NCBI GenBank assembly: GCA_900290365.1
Contig: OMOE01000157.1
Location: 1 to 35,772 of the forward strand
DNA: 35,772 nucleotides
Direction of reading: 5' to 3'
From: Syntrophobacter sp. SbD1
GTDB taxonomy: Bacteria > Desulfobacterota > Syntrophobacteria > Syntrophobacterales > Syntrophobacteraceae
Shown here: piece after piece, positions 8,967 through 17,841 of the stretch
How the letters are laid out: each line of letters begins with the position of its first letter
How positions within the stretch are numbered: the first letter of the stretch is position 1
The notes under the pieces: generated by a model
The model's database searches: none
What the model was told of the DNA's origin: nothing
The model's input: only the letters and a program-made list of their open reading frames with translations
Position numbers and translations under genes: made by a program

Positions 8967-9848
8967 ATGAGCATTTGGGTGGATCGCAATACGAGACTTC
9001 TCGTTCAGGGTATAACCGGCCGCGAAGGCCAGTTCCATACGATCAATTGTAAAAACTACGGAACCAGCGTTGTGGCCGGTGTAACCCCCGGCAAAGGGGG
9101 CCAGAGCGTTGAAGGAATCCCCGTTTTCAACACAGTGGCAAGAGCTGTGAGGGAGACGGGCGCCAACGCTTCGATGATTTTTGTGCCGCCTGCCTTTTGC
9201 GCTGACGCCATAATGGAAGCCATTGACGCCGGATTGGCGCTGATCGTGGCAATTACCGAAGGCATTCCGGTCATGGATATGCTGAAGGTCAAAAATTATC
9301 TGAAGACCGGCAGCAGCCGGCTTATCGGTCCCAACTGCCCCGGCATCATCACTCCGGGCCAGTGCAAAATCGGCATTCAGCCCGGTCACATACACTCCCC
9401 CGGCAATGTAGGCATTGTATCCCGATCGGGAACTCTGACCTATGAGGCGGTCCACCAGATCCAGCAATTCGGGATGGGGCAGAGCACAGTAATCGGCATC
9501 GGTGGAGACCCGGTAAACGGAACTAATTTCATCGACTGCCTCTCGGCCTTCCAGTCTGACCCTGAAACTCGCGCCATAATAATGGTGGGAGAGATCGGCG
9601 GTTCGGCTGAAGAAGAAGCCGCCGACTTCATAAAGAAAAACGTGACCAAGCCGGTAATCGGATTCATCGCCGGGCTGACCGCTCCTCCCGGTAGACGCAT
9701 GGGCCATGCAGGCGCGATCATCAGCGGATCGAGCGGAACCGCCCAGGGCAAGATCAAGGCCATGCGGGAAGCTGGGATAACAGTGGTGGAAAACCTGGGA
9801 CAAATGGGTGCCATCGCCAAGGATGCTTTCGCGGAAGCACTTAGGTAA
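8967..9848 (+). CDS. sucD: Succinyl-CoA ligase (ADP-forming), alpha subunit
   Basis: The 293-residue CoA-binding and phosphohistidine subunit. Visible are the N-terminal CoA-binding Rossmann region ([31 protein letters not shown]), [31 protein letters not shown], and the active-site segment [15 protein letters not shown] whose His is phosphorylated in the catalytic cycle. GGAGG sits five bases before ATG 8967. The gene ends 65 bp from the convergent UPF0280 gene. I see no convincing Rho-independent terminator in that gap. Confidence 0.97.
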   Translation: MSIWVDRNTRLLVQGITGREGQFHTINCKNYGTSVVAGVTPGKGGQSVEGIPVFNTVARAVRETGANASMIFVPPAFCADAIMEAIDAGLALIVAITEGIPVMDMLKVKNYLKTGSSRLIGPNCPGIITPGQCKIGIQPGHIHSPGNVGIVSRSGTLTYEAVHQIQQFGMGQSTVIGIGGDPVNGTNFIDCLSAFQSDPETRAIIMVGEIGGSAEEEAADFIKKNVTKPVIGFIAGLTAPPGRRMGHAGAIISGSSGTAQGKIKAMREAGITVVENLGQMGAIAKDAFAEALR

Positions 9849-9913
9849 CGAGGAGACGCCCGGAGCGCAAATAAAAACTCAATGCTGAAAACTCAAACTC
9901 GATCTGAAAGCTT

Positions 9914-10777
9914 TCAACTCTCAAGCTTCACGATTCGAGCAGGGTCCAATAGACTGAAGTCTCCCTGGACAGACAAGAAGCAGCCATGAATCAGACCCTT
10001 TGAGTACATGGCTGCTGCAATAGCGGCGCCTTGATCCAGAGCGGTTTTTCGCTGCGAGGGGCTCAGATAGCGAACGGCTATCGTAACCTTCATGTCGCCA
10101 AGATCGGATGTTGGGTCAAGCTCGGCCGCACTGGCTTGTTCGATGTTCATCCCGAAAGCCGTTGTTTTTCCGGCGATCAAGGTGGCTGCAGCATCCGCAA
10201 TGCTTGCGGTGCCGGCCCAAACTGTCACCAGGTCTGCGACCCCGGGCGAATAGCTCCGGCCCATCCATCCACTGGAAGCCACTCCGCCAATGCCTGCGCC
10301 GCCCCGGACCATAAGTCTGCCGGCCAAGTCCTTCGCGCCGATCTTTTGCAGTCCCACCACCGCCGTTTTGCCCCGGGCAAGACGAAGGGCAATATCTCCG
10401 CCATTGTTAACGATCACCTTGTCCGCCCCCATACCCAAAGCGACATCGGCTACATGGTCGGCGGCCGCTCCTGCGACTGCGGCTAAGGATGTAAGTTCTT
10501 TGGATACTTTTGAGGCGGCCGTGAAAGCCCGGCTTACCACGTCGGGCAAAGTGACGCCTGATGGGAGGCGGCAAACCGGGATTTTGAGAAATTCTTTAAA
10601 ATCGGACAGCATCTGCAAGCAGGCCAATGCGGAACGGGAAGAGGCGGCGGCCATGACCGGCCTGGCCCGTCCTTTGTCCCAGACGGATATGGTCATGGTC
10701 ATTGGGCCCCAGTCCACCAGGACCAGATCCTCGGCCAAGACCGTTACCGGCACAAAAGCTTCAATCGCCTCCGGCAT
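9914..10777 (-). CDS. UPF0280 (ApbE-superfamily) protein of the nicotinate operon
   Basis: A 287-residue protein of the UPF0280 family, related to ApbE-type FMN transferases. ApbE-like features are VNNGGDIALRLARG (near residue 122) and the late TVWAGTASIADAAAT segment. It is the last gene of the nicotinate island. Its ATG at 10777 lies inside the end of the 6-hydroxynicotinate reductase gene (17-bp overlap, GAGG seven bases upstream), so translation is probably coupled. As I recall, the E. barkeri reductase has been described as an iron-sulfur protein with covalently bound flavin. I infer this protein could attach or handle that flavin. Catalytic activity is unproven for the family. Confidence 0.82.
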   Translation of the reverse strand: MPEAIEAFVPVTVLAEDLVLVDWGPMTMTISVWDKGRARPVMAAASSRSALACLQMLSDFKEFLKIPVCRLPSGVTLPDVVSRAFTAASKVSKELTSLAAVAGAAADHVADVALGMGADKVIVNNGGDIALRLARGKTAVVGLQKIGAKDLAGRLMVRGGAGIGGVASSGWMGRSYSPGVADLVTVWAGTASIADAAATLIAGKTTAFGMNIEQASAAELDPTSDLGDMKVTIAVRYLSPSQRKTALDQGAAIAAAMYSKGLIHGCFLSVQGDFSLLDPARIVKLES

Positions 10778-12290
10778 GACGATACCTCAATGGCGCAATT
10801 GCTGAAAAAGGTTTCATGGCCTCGATATGCCCGCCCATGGCCTCGTAATCGTCGAGACACATAGTGTATTCTACCGGACAAACGGTTGCAGGAGTGGGTA
10901 CCCAGGTAAAAGCACCCCTTTGAACCTGCTCTACATCCACATAGAAAGTAATCCCACCTCCAGGCAGTACAAACACCGAAGCGGCGCCGCAGGTCAATAC
11001 GGCACGACGGGAATGGACCGCTCGAGTCAGTCGAAGGGGATATTTTACCACCCCCGCACGGGCCGAGCCACCGACCCCACCAACGTATACCGCCGAAACC
11101 CGCGACTCCTGACAGGTTTCCGATATGGCTTGGATTGCCGCGCGTGCTGCATCGGTAATTTCCATGGGTTCGAACCGTCCGTCCTCGTTCAGCCGGAACA
11201 TTGCGAACCGTTCGCCGGTCGTCTCAGTTATCAGCAGCGTGGCGCCTGGAGCCGTCAGTGCCGTATCAACCGAGGCGACGATATCCAAAGGATTTTGAAT
11301 ACCCGTACCGCCCCACCCTTCACCATGATCGCCAAAATAGCGGCCCGGGGTGGACAAGCGGTATGTCAGTTCTAAACCGGAGGGTTTCTTGCCTAAAAAT
11401 CGGCCGGCGGTATGATGAGTAAAAAGTGAAGTGATATGGGAGTCCAGCACGATGACCTCATCGGCAGCCTCCTCGAAAAACCTGGCAAATAAGCCTGCTG
11501 TGGCCGACCCACAGCCTACGCGCATTTTGGCTATCCTCTTATTGTTGATTACCGGCGCCTTTCCCACCTCAATCTTCAAATTGGCGCCGCCCTTTACGGT
11601 AAGCTCAATAGCCTCTCGATTCGCAATAGCCGCCACGGCACGGGCTGCCGCAAACCCCGCTTTCCCGGTGAGTCGATTTATTCCACCGACGCAGAGCATC
11701 TTCGACCCATATTCTTCGGTCTCCACCATCCCTACCGTGCGTCCTTCGAACTTGACCGGAGCTCCTTCGAGGCCGATCGAAAGATCCGTATCGATTTTCA
11801 CCTTAATACTGGAATAAGAAAGTGGAGCTTCGGTGACCACTGTAACCACATCTACGCCGTTCCTTCTATCCGTGACGATATAAGGGGCGGGAACACAATC
11901 AGGGTAGGTGCCTCCCGCACCGATTGCGGTGATGATGGGCGGCTTGATTTCCGGTCTTGGTTCCGGCGCCATAGAAGCCGCCACATCCTGATAAGTCAAA
12001 AGCGGTCGGGTGCGAAGCAGATCGCCCCGCTGATTTATAAAACGACGGCATGCGCCGGTTTTGTCTTCAGGAATCTGGCACGCAACCGGACACTTCCCAC
12101 AGGTCACACTGCCCGGAATCAAGGTCTGGAGTTCGGTCACGGCCTGCTTGGGACAGACTTTAAAACAGGTCCTGCATATCACGCACCCTTCAGCAATAAC
12201 TGCTTTCTTGTTTTCCAGGTGAACAATCCCCAAGGGACAATCTCTAACGCAAAGTCCACAACCGTTGCACTTTTCCTCATCGATCCTCAT
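10761..12290 (-). CDS. hnr: 6-Hydroxynicotinate reductase
   Basis: A 509-residue iron-sulfur protein likely reducing 6-hydroxynicotinate to 1,4,5,6-tetrahydro-6-oxonicotinate with reduced ferredoxin, step two of anaerobic nicotinate breakdown. The N-terminus has two [4Fe-4S] ferredoxin motifs (C8/11/14/18 and C36/39/42/46) and a further Cys group (C64, C67, C71, C81). The rest is a conserved reductase domain rich in Gly, for example VGGVGGSARAGVVKYP near 402-418. An ApbE-acceptor-like PGAT lies at 348-351, too loose to call a flavin site. GGGAG eight bases before ATG 12290 supports the start. It follows the GntR gene by 12 bp and overlaps UPF0280. Confidence in function rests on context with enamidase as much as on the protein itself. 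Confidence 0.82.
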   Translation of the reverse strand: MRIDEEKCNGCGLCVRDCPLGIVHLENKKAVIAEGCVICRTCFKVCPKQAVTELQTLIPGSVTCGKCPVACQIPEDKTGACRRFINQRGDLLRTRPLLTYQDVAASMAPEPRPEIKPPIITAIGAGGTYPDCVPAPYIVTDRRNGVDVVTVVTEAPLSYSSIKVKIDTDLSIGLEGAPVKFEGRTVGMVETEEYGSKMLCVGGINRLTGKAGFAAARAVAAIANREAIELTVKGGANLKIEVGKAPVINNKRIAKMRVGCGSATAGLFARFFEEAADEVIVLDSHITSLFTHHTAGRFLGKKPSGLELTYRLSTPGRYFGDHGEGWGGTGIQNPLDIVASVDTALTAPGATLLITETTGERFAMFRLNEDGRFEPMEITDAARAAIQAISETCQESRVSAVYVGGVGGSARAGVVKYPLRLTRAVHSRRAVLTCGAASVFVLPGGGITFYVDVEQVQRGAFTWVPTPATVCPVEYTMCLDDYEAMGGHIEAMKPFSAIAPLRYRHAGGD

Positions 12291-12302
12291 AGTTTTCTCC
12301 CA

Positions 12303-12986
12303 TCAGAGCATCGATTTATTGCTGTTTAGCGAATGAGAAGCATGGACAAATTTGGTCTCAAAAGCACTGAATGCAGCCATGACATGTTCTCGCGACAGTT
12401 GTACCGTCTCTTCGAGATGGCCACATTTGAAGGCTTCGTAAATCTTGCGGTGATAGTTACAGGATCTCTCCATGTGGTCACGATCTGACAGGGTCTGAGA
12501 ACTGAAATATCTGATTTGATTATGGAGTCCCTGCAGGATGTTCTTCATACGCAGATGTTCCGCAGCTTCAATGGGCACATCGTGAAAGCCCGTATTCAAT
12601 TCCTGGTAGGCGACGATTCCGGGGGGATCTGACCGGGCACATTCTTCCATCGCCTCGACCAGGCGGCCCATCCGGTTGATGTCCGACGCGGAAAGCCGGT
12701 CAAATGAAAGCTTTATGGACAATGCATACAGCTCGGCTTTTAGCGTATAGATTTCCCATGCATCCTTCTCGTTGATTTCGGCCACGAAAACTCCACGTCT
12801 CGGTATCCGCAGAATAAGGCCTTCAGCTTCCAAAAGTTTAAACGTCTCGCGAATCGGTGGCCGGCTGATTTTCAATGCCGCCGCCACCTCGATCTCAGTA
12901 ACCTTACTTCCGGGCTTGAACTTCCCCGTATAAATTGATTTCTCAATATATTCCCGGATTACATCCGTAACAGAAGGTACCCTCAT
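12303..12986 (-). CDS. GntR-family regulator, FadR-like (FCD) subfamily
   Basis: A 227-residue transcription factor. The N-terminal winged helix covers about residues 6-70 with the typical GKFKPGSKVTEIEVAAALK and SRPPIRETFKLLEAEGLI, then RRGVFVAEI. The C-terminal all-helical FCD ligand domain starts near residue 75, with FHDVPIEAAEH in the usual metal/ligand region. It is encoded inside the operon between the aldehyde dehydrogenase and the reductase, so it is probably autoregulated and controls the island in response to nicotinate or an intermediate. The ligand and operator are not determined; I found no clean matching palindrome in the region upstream of the operon. Confidence 0.88.
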   Translation of the reverse strand: MRVPSVTDVIREYIEKSIYTGKFKPGSKVTEIEVAAALKISRPPIRETFKLLEAEGLILRIPRRGVFVAEINEKDAWEIYTLKAELYALSIKLSFDRLSASDINRMGRLVEAMEECARSDPPGIVAYQELNTGFHDVPIEAAEHLRMKNILQGLHNQIRYFSSQTLSDRDHMERSCNYHRKIYEAFKCGHLEETVQLSREHVMAAFSAFETKFVHASHSLNSNKSML

Positions 12987-13043
12987 GAATAACTCTTTCT
13001 TTGCTTTTCGCCCCGGTTTTTAATATTTTTTTTCCCCTGCCCG

Positions 13044-14525
13044 TTAGTCCCATCGAGCAGTAACCGTCTTTTCGTCCAGAAAGAGCCTCATTGAAGCCAT
13101 CCGGCTCTTGGCGCCTCCCATGAATGAGCCTTTCTTGGAGCCTAAGGGGAAAAATGCATATGGCTGGGGGACGCCCAAGTTAATCCCAACGTTGCCGACA
13201 ACTACTTCACGGGCAAATTTTCTGGCATTGCGGCCGCTTTCAGTCATGATGCAGGCCGAATGGCCCAGGTCGGTACCGGTGTTGATCCTTTGGATGGCTT
13301 CATCCAGATTGTCCGCCCGGATCAGTCCTGCCACCGCTCCGAAAGCTTCTTTTTTGGCAGCCGACATATCGAAATTCATGTTTTCCAGGATCGTCGGCCC
13401 CATGAAAAAACCCTTTGCCAATGAGGGGGGGATCTGCCGCCCGTCGTGGACCATGGCGGCACCTTCGGATAGAGCACCCTCCACCCAGGATATGACCTTG
13501 TCCCGTCCTGCGGCGGTGCAGTAAGGTCCCATGCCGGTGGTTTCGTCCAAACCATATCCGAGCTTCAACCGCTGCGCTTCTGCCACTAAGAAGGTTTTGA
13601 ATTTATCGTAGATATCGCCGATAATTACAATGTTGTCCGATCCCAGGCAACGCTGGCCGGTCATGCCGAAGCAGCCCTGACGGATGAAAGGGGCAGTTCT
13701 GCCAAGGTCGGCGTCAGGCATGACCACTACAGTGTTTTTGCCGTTCCCGTTGATGGAGGAATTTTTCCCCAGTTTTCCGCAAAGCTCGAATAAATCCCTG
13801 CCGGCCTCTGTGGATCCTATGAATCCCAATCCCTGGATTTCCGGCTGTTCAAGAACATATTTATTTATTGTCCGGCCACCGTGGATCATGTTGATCGCTC
13901 CTTTGGGCCAGCCAACCTCCAGTGCTACCCGGTTGATGAACTCGGCGGCAACGGGGTCCTGCCGGCTCGGACTAACGATCACGGAGCAGCCGGCGGCCAG
14001 AGCGTATGGAACGAAAGAGGACCAGGCATGCATCGGGATGTTGCCCGGTGTGACAATCAGGAAGGGGCCCAGCGGCTCCCAGGTCATCCACATGTCGATG
14101 CCTGAAGCCAGTTGGTCGATGTGCTCATTTCTGGCAGCCATACCATAGGCAGCGGAGCAAGCAGACTCTATGTTTTCGATGCAACGGCGAACCGAACCTC
14201 TGGATTCTCCGATAGTGCGCCCATGATCCTGGGTCAAAACCCGCGTCAATTCGTCAAAATGTTCTTCAAATTTCTGCCGCATATCGAAAAGCATCCTGGC
14301 ACGTTCCCTGAGTGCGATTTTGTTGAGCGCCTCAAATCCCTGCCGGGCAGCATCAACGGCCGCGCGAGCTTCCTGCTTGGTGGCTGTGGGAAATTCGGCA
14401 ATGACTTCGCCGTTGGCCGGATTCACCGTCTGGTTGACAGTCGTCGATTGCGAATCCACCCACTCCCCACCAATCAATAGCCGCAGTTTTCCATAATTTT
14501 TCTTTACCTCAGACAACACCGCCAT
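13044..14525 (-). CDS. Methylmalonate-semialdehyde-dehydrogenase-like CoA-acylating aldehyde dehydrogenase, candidate 2-formylglutarate dehydrogenase
   Basis: A 493-residue ALDH-superfamily enzyme. Catalytic Cys is C293 in GMTGQRCLGS, with R292 next to it as in methylmalonate-semialdehyde dehydrogenases (MMSDH, IolA/MmsA). The general-base Glu of hydrolytic ALDHs is absent (SINGNGKN at 258-264, N259 in its place), as expected for CoA-acylating members. The C-terminus carries the MMSDH hallmark VGINLGVPQPYAFFPLGSKK and ends KTVTARW. MMSDHs oxidise and decarboxylate 2-substituted malonate semialdehydes to acyl-CoA. 2-Formylglutarate, the enamidase product, is such a compound, so I infer it yields glutaryl-CoA, CO2 and NADH. 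AGGAG precedes ATG 14525. Propanoyl-type substrates remain an alternative. Confidence 0.8.
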   Translation of the reverse strand: MAVLSEVKKNYGKLRLLIGGEWVDSQSTTVNQTVNPANGEVIAEFPTATKQEARAAVDAARQGFEALNKIALRERARMLFDMRQKFEEHFDELTRVLTQDHGRTIGESRGSVRRCIENIESACSAAYGMAARNEHIDQLASGIDMWMTWEPLGPFLIVTPGNIPMHAWSSFVPYALAAGCSVIVSPSRQDPVAAEFINRVALEVGWPKGAINMIHGGRTINKYVLEQPEIQGLGFIGSTEAGRDLFELCGKLGKNSSINGNGKNTVVVMPDADLGRTAPFIRQGCFGMTGQRCLGSDNIVIIGDIYDKFKTFLVAEAQRLKLGYGLDETTGMGPYCTAAGRDKVISWVEGALSEGAAMVHDGRQIPPSLAKGFFMGPTILENMNFDMSAAKKEAFGAVAGLIRADNLDEAIQRINTGTDLGHSACIMTESGRNARKFAREVVVGNVGINLGVPQPYAFFPLGSKKGSFMGGAKSRMASMRLFLDEKTVTARWD

Positions 14526-14570
14526 GGTCTTTCTCCTATCAATTCTGAATAATGTAGCTCTGAAATCGAG

Positions 14571-15149
14571 CTACCGCAGTCCATCTTCGTACTTAGCCTG
14601 TTCTTTGGTCAACCCCCCTATGCGGGGCAGGGGCCGGCCTGAATCCGTCACAACCAGGGCCACTAAGAGTTCGTCCGGGAATGGAGCATCTTCGACCGAA
14701 ACAGTCATTCCATCGAAATGGGATCTGATAAAGGCGGCGTCTTTATGGTTCAGGGGGATATCGATTGTGCAACCGGCCGAGCCCCTTTTTTTGACTGAAG
14801 GGATCAGTGCCAGTCCTCCTCCCAGTACGTCACGAAAAGGTTTGCCAAGCTTGGGATGCATAATGGCTGCCGCATGCTCCAACTCCCCGTTTATGCCTGT
14901 TATGCAACCTTTAGCGTAACTTTCAGCACGCTCGGGACCGATACCCAGAGCCTCAAGACACTTCTTGCCAAGCATATCGCCAAGTTCGGCTCCAATGTCC
15001 ATCAGTTCGGTCAAGTCTTCCACATAACGCCCGGCACAGGGGTTGGCGATCACTGCAATCGCCGCCGCCTTGCGGGTCGGGGGACTAACTTCACGCCCCA
15101 TCTCCGTGAGCGTTTCCTCTACGATCGTAACCACCTTGCGAATCTTCAT
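14571..15149 (-). CDS. DUF1185 (amino acid synthesis family) protein
   Basis: A 192-residue protein of the DUF1185/AA_synth family, whose name is not backed by a proven reaction. Conserved-looking segments are AAAIAVIANPCAGRYVEDLT (near residue 33), GKCLEALGI-like and YAKGCITGINGELEHAAA, IMHPKLGKPFRDVLGGG, and GSAGCTIDIPLNHKDAAFIR. No signal peptide or membrane segment. ATG 15149 has GGGAG nine bases upstream; an ATG at 15179 is in frame but lacks one. It sits between enamidase and the MMSDH-like gene, so it may act on the labile 2-formylglutarate or tetrahydro-oxonicotinate stage, for example as an isomerase or hydrolase. That role is inference only. Confidence 0.8.
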   Translation of the reverse strand: MKIRKVVTIVEETLTEMGREVSPPTRKAAAIAVIANPCAGRYVEDLTELMDIGAELGDMLGKKCLEALGIGPERAESYAKGCITGINGELEHAAAIMHPKLGKPFRDVLGGGLALIPSVKKRGSAGCTIDIPLNHKDAAFIRSHFDGMTVSVEDAPFPDELLVALVVTDSGRPLPRIGGLTKEQAKYEDGLR

Positions 15150-15182
15150 ATCTTTGACTCCCTGTTTGTTTGAGCCCATCCA

Positions 15183-16349
15183 TTACAAAATTACGGCCTT
15201 GCGCATCGGCGGGGGAGTGTTTCGGCTGCCATTCACCACAATCTTGCCGTCGATCATGATTACAGAGATACCCGGCGTATCACCTTCGGTCAGACAGGAT
15301 AAAAGGTCTTTGCCTGTCGATCCGATGGACGTATCCAGAAAAACCAAATCCGCCTCGAGCCCCGGGGCTATTCGACCCCGATTGAAACCAAATACTCGAG
15401 CTGTGTTTCCGGTGGCGGCGCATACAGCCAGAGCGGGGTCGATACCACCCAGAGAGGCAAGCCATGAGATATTCCTCAGGATGCCCAGGGTCACGACTCC
15501 GGTGCCCGATGGCGCATCATTGCCCAGGATCAAACGGTTGTATTCACCTCTGGCGGCTATCAATTCGCTAACCTGTGCCGCTCGCTTGACGTTGCCGCAT
15601 TGGACAATTTCTATGGCCGAATCGATTTGCTCGATAACCTGTCTGGCTTCATCAAAACTCATAGCGGTGGGCCCGCCATTGATATGGGACACAATGCTCG
15701 GCTTTACTGCCAGGAGTTGCCGCGCGCCAACCACCGACGACCCCGGAATCGACGTGCCACCCGAATGCATCATGACTACCATATGGTATTTTTTGGCCCA
15801 GTTTTTGGCCCAGTTGCACATTTCGGCCGCTTCACTCGGTTCTTTGACCGAGCCGAGCCCGATTTCGCCTACAACCGCGACCCCTTCCCGCGACATCTCT
15901 TCAAAATCTGCCTCGGTCAGACCCTTTTCCAATATTACTGCCCCACCGAGCACCTTCATTCCGCCAGGTCTGTAGCTTGCCCAGGCTTGGGCCGCCAAAA
16001 TCGCCAACGCCTTGGTCCCCGACGCGGTTTTGGGGCGTCCGGGCAGGTGGACCTCCCCGGCCGAAATTGTGGTGGTTACTCCTCCGTGAAGACACGAATC
16101 CAGGAAATTCTGCATCTGCTGCCTGGGCGTATAATCACCCAGAACCACGTGACAATGCGAGTCGATCAGTCCCGGGCACAGAGCGCCCCCCGAAGCGTCG
16201 ATCACTGTGGCCCCGGCAGGAACGCTCAGGCCGGTTCCGATTTGCGTAATCAGCCCGTCCTTGACCAGCAACGAATCGGCATCCAGAATAGGCTGGTCGA
16301 CATCGCCTGAAAGCATTAATCCAACATTCTTTATGAGCCAATCGGTCAT
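15183..16349 (-). CDS. ena: Enamidase (6-oxo-1,4,5,6-tetrahydronicotinate amidohydrolase)
   Basis: A 388-residue amidohydrolase-superfamily TIM barrel that should open 1,4,5,6-tetrahydro-6-oxonicotinate to 2-formylglutarate and ammonia. The metal site begins with LIDSHCHV (H65, H67). Many segments match the Eubacterium barkeri enamidase as I remember it: HGGVTTTISAGE, VLGGAVILEKGLTE, VVGEIGLGSVK, HSGGTSIPGSS, VSHINGGPTAMS, EIVQCGN, GNDAPSGTGV and the C-terminal SRNTPPPMRKAVIL. The match runs along the full length and sets it apart from generic amidohydrolases. AAAGGAG lies before ATG 16349. This is the anchor gene for reading the island as nicotinate catabolism. Confidence 0.9.
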   Translation of the reverse strand: MTDWLIKNVGLMLSGDVDQPILDADSLLVKDGLITQIGTGLSVPAGATVIDASGGALCPGLIDSHCHVVLGDYTPRQQMQNFLDSCLHGGVTTTISAGEVHLPGRPKTASGTKALAILAAQAWASYRPGGMKVLGGAVILEKGLTEADFEEMSREGVAVVGEIGLGSVKEPSEAAEMCNWAKNWAKKYHMVVMMHSGGTSIPGSSVVGARQLLAVKPSIVSHINGGPTAMSFDEARQVIEQIDSAIEIVQCGNVKRAAQVSELIAARGEYNRLILGNDAPSGTGVVTLGILRNISWLASLGGIDPALAVCAATGNTARVFGFNRGRIAPGLEADLVFLDTSIGSTGKDLLSCLTEGDTPGISVIMIDGKIVVNGSRNTPPPMRKAVIL

Positions 16350-16397
16350 TATTGCTCTCCTTTAGCTCAAGACAGCGAATTGATCTGATGTCCTGAT

Positions 16398-17762
16398 TTA
16401 ATTAGTAATAGTTGTGCTGATTCTTTCCAATGCCAGTCCTTTTGTTTCAATACCAAGAATTGCAACAATTATCCCTGCCAAAGCAAATGTACATGCAACA
16501 ACTGAAAAAACACCTCCTATGCCGAGTGAACTCAAACTAAAACCAACTATAAGGGGAGCAAGCATTGATCCAACACGTGATAATGTAGCTGCCCAACTTG
16601 TTCCTGTAACCCTGATACCAGTGGGATATAATTCAGGTGTATACATATAGATTATACCCCACACTCCAGATACGAAGAAAGATACAACTATACCTAGCAT
16701 AACTACGTGAACCGTTGTGAGTGTATGTCCAAGCGCGTAGCCGAATGCCAATGTGGCTAAGGTTGCCATAAAAAGATTGAATACAAGAAGCGGTTTTCTC
16801 CCAAAGCGATCCATTAGGTATGCCGAAATAATTTGATTAGGAACATAGGCAAGTTGCATAATCAAGACAAACAAAAATGATTTGACCATAGTATGACCAC
16901 TTTTTACAAGAAGACTAGGCAGCCACGCAAATAGTCCGTAGTATCCAAACATAGCAAGAAACCATAGCATCCAAAGCATAACAGTCCTGGATAAATATTG
17001 CCTGGAAAATAAAGTTGCCGTAGAAACTTTTTTGTCTTCATAATTTGAAATGTCTTCACCTTTAAGTTCTGTTAACGAATGGGTCTTGGATACCTGCTTT
17101 TCGATGGACTTGACAACATTATCAGCCTCCTCCATACGACCGTTTAGAGCAAGCCATCTGGGGGACTCAGGCATTGATCTGCGAACAATCCAAACATAGA
17201 AGGCGGGCAATGCGCCGGCAACGAATGCCCACTGCCACCCGAGCCAGGGAATAATGTAATACGAAATTGCGGCTGCCGCCAACCAGCCAATTGCCCAAAA
17301 CGAATTCAACAGGCCCTGGACCTTTCCTCGCCCACTTGAAGGTACAAATTCACTCAATAGCGATGTAACTACAGGTGTTTCTCCACCGAGTCCCAAACCG
17401 GTAAAAAAGCGGAAAACAATGAGTGAATTGAAATTCCAGGCTGTCGCGCAGAGCAGGGAGGATATTGAGAATATCAGCATTGTCCATTGGAAAATTGCTT
17501 TTCTTCCATAACGATCGGCAAGAGGGCCAGACAAAAACGCTCCAATCAACATTCCGAACATTCCCGAACTCAGCACTATCCCGGTTTGGGCCGTTGTAAG
17601 GTTCCAAGCTTTGTTTAGGGCTGCGACTACAAAAGTGATAAGCCCTACGTCAAAGGCGTCAAACGCCCAGGCAAAGCCATTGATTGTCAAAAGCCGATAA
17701 TGGACGCGTGAAACAGGCAGCCTGTCTAGCCTCGCTGCAATACTCGCCTGGCTGGTTACCAT
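16398..17762 (-). CDS. MFS transporter, NiaP-like, copy 1 (AT-rich)
   Basis: A 454-residue 12-helix major facilitator. Family marks are GFAWAFDAFDVGLITFV in helix 1, GPLADRYGRKAIF (loop 2-3), RFFTGLGLGGETPVVTSLLSE, a charged central loop (residues about 215-250) and DRFGRKPLL. The fold and the AFDVG/GLGLGGE motifs resemble NiaP niacin transporters and the aromatic acid:H+ symporter group. The gene is clearly more AT-rich than its neighbours and uses A/T-ending codons, suggesting later acquisition. ATG 17762 has AGGAGG seven bases upstream; an in-frame upstream start at 17786 lacks one. Likely substrate is nicotinate or a pathway intermediate, from context. Confidence 0.85.
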   Translation of the reverse strand: MVTSQASIAARLDRLPVSRVHYRLLTINGFAWAFDAFDVGLITFVVAALNKAWNLTTAQTGIVLSSGMFGMLIGAFLSGPLADRYGRKAIFQWTMLIFSISSLLCATAWNFNSLIVFRFFTGLGLGGETPVVTSLLSEFVPSSGRGKVQGLLNSFWAIGWLAAAAISYYIIPWLGWQWAFVAGALPAFYVWIVRRSMPESPRWLALNGRMEEADNVVKSIEKQVSKTHSLTELKGEDISNYEDKKVSTATLFSRQYLSRTVMLWMLWFLAMFGYYGLFAWLPSLLVKSGHTMVKSFLFVLIMQLAYVPNQIISAYLMDRFGRKPLLVFNLFMATLATLAFGYALGHTLTTVHVVMLGIVVSFFVSGVWGIIYMYTPELYPTGIRVTGTSWAATLSRVGSMLAPLIVGFSLSSLGIGGVFSVVACTFALAGIIVAILGIETKGLALERISTTITN

Positions 17763-17841
17763 GGAAGGTCCTCCTGACACGATCACTTTGCAGTATTACA
17801 TCGCCACCATCGAGGGTTCGTCCAGAGTCGAATAAGAATCG

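Noticed and set aside
8916..9803. 295-codon open frame on the minus strand
   Set aside because: Exact antisense shadow of sucD; low-complexity His/Ser/Gly composition.
7791..9848. sucCD as part of the nicotinate pathway
   Set aside because: It is on the opposite strand with its own promoter candidate and standard succinyl-CoA ligase motifs; proximity alone does not link it.
12987..13043. Terminator between the aldehyde dehydrogenase and the GntR gene
   Set aside because: There is an A-rich run but no stem in the right orientation, so I do not call a transcript end within the nicotinate island.
15043..15975. 310-codon plus-strand frame across enamidase and DUF1185
   Set aside because: Antisense shadow; Ser/Pro/Arg-rich and crosses two well-supported genes.
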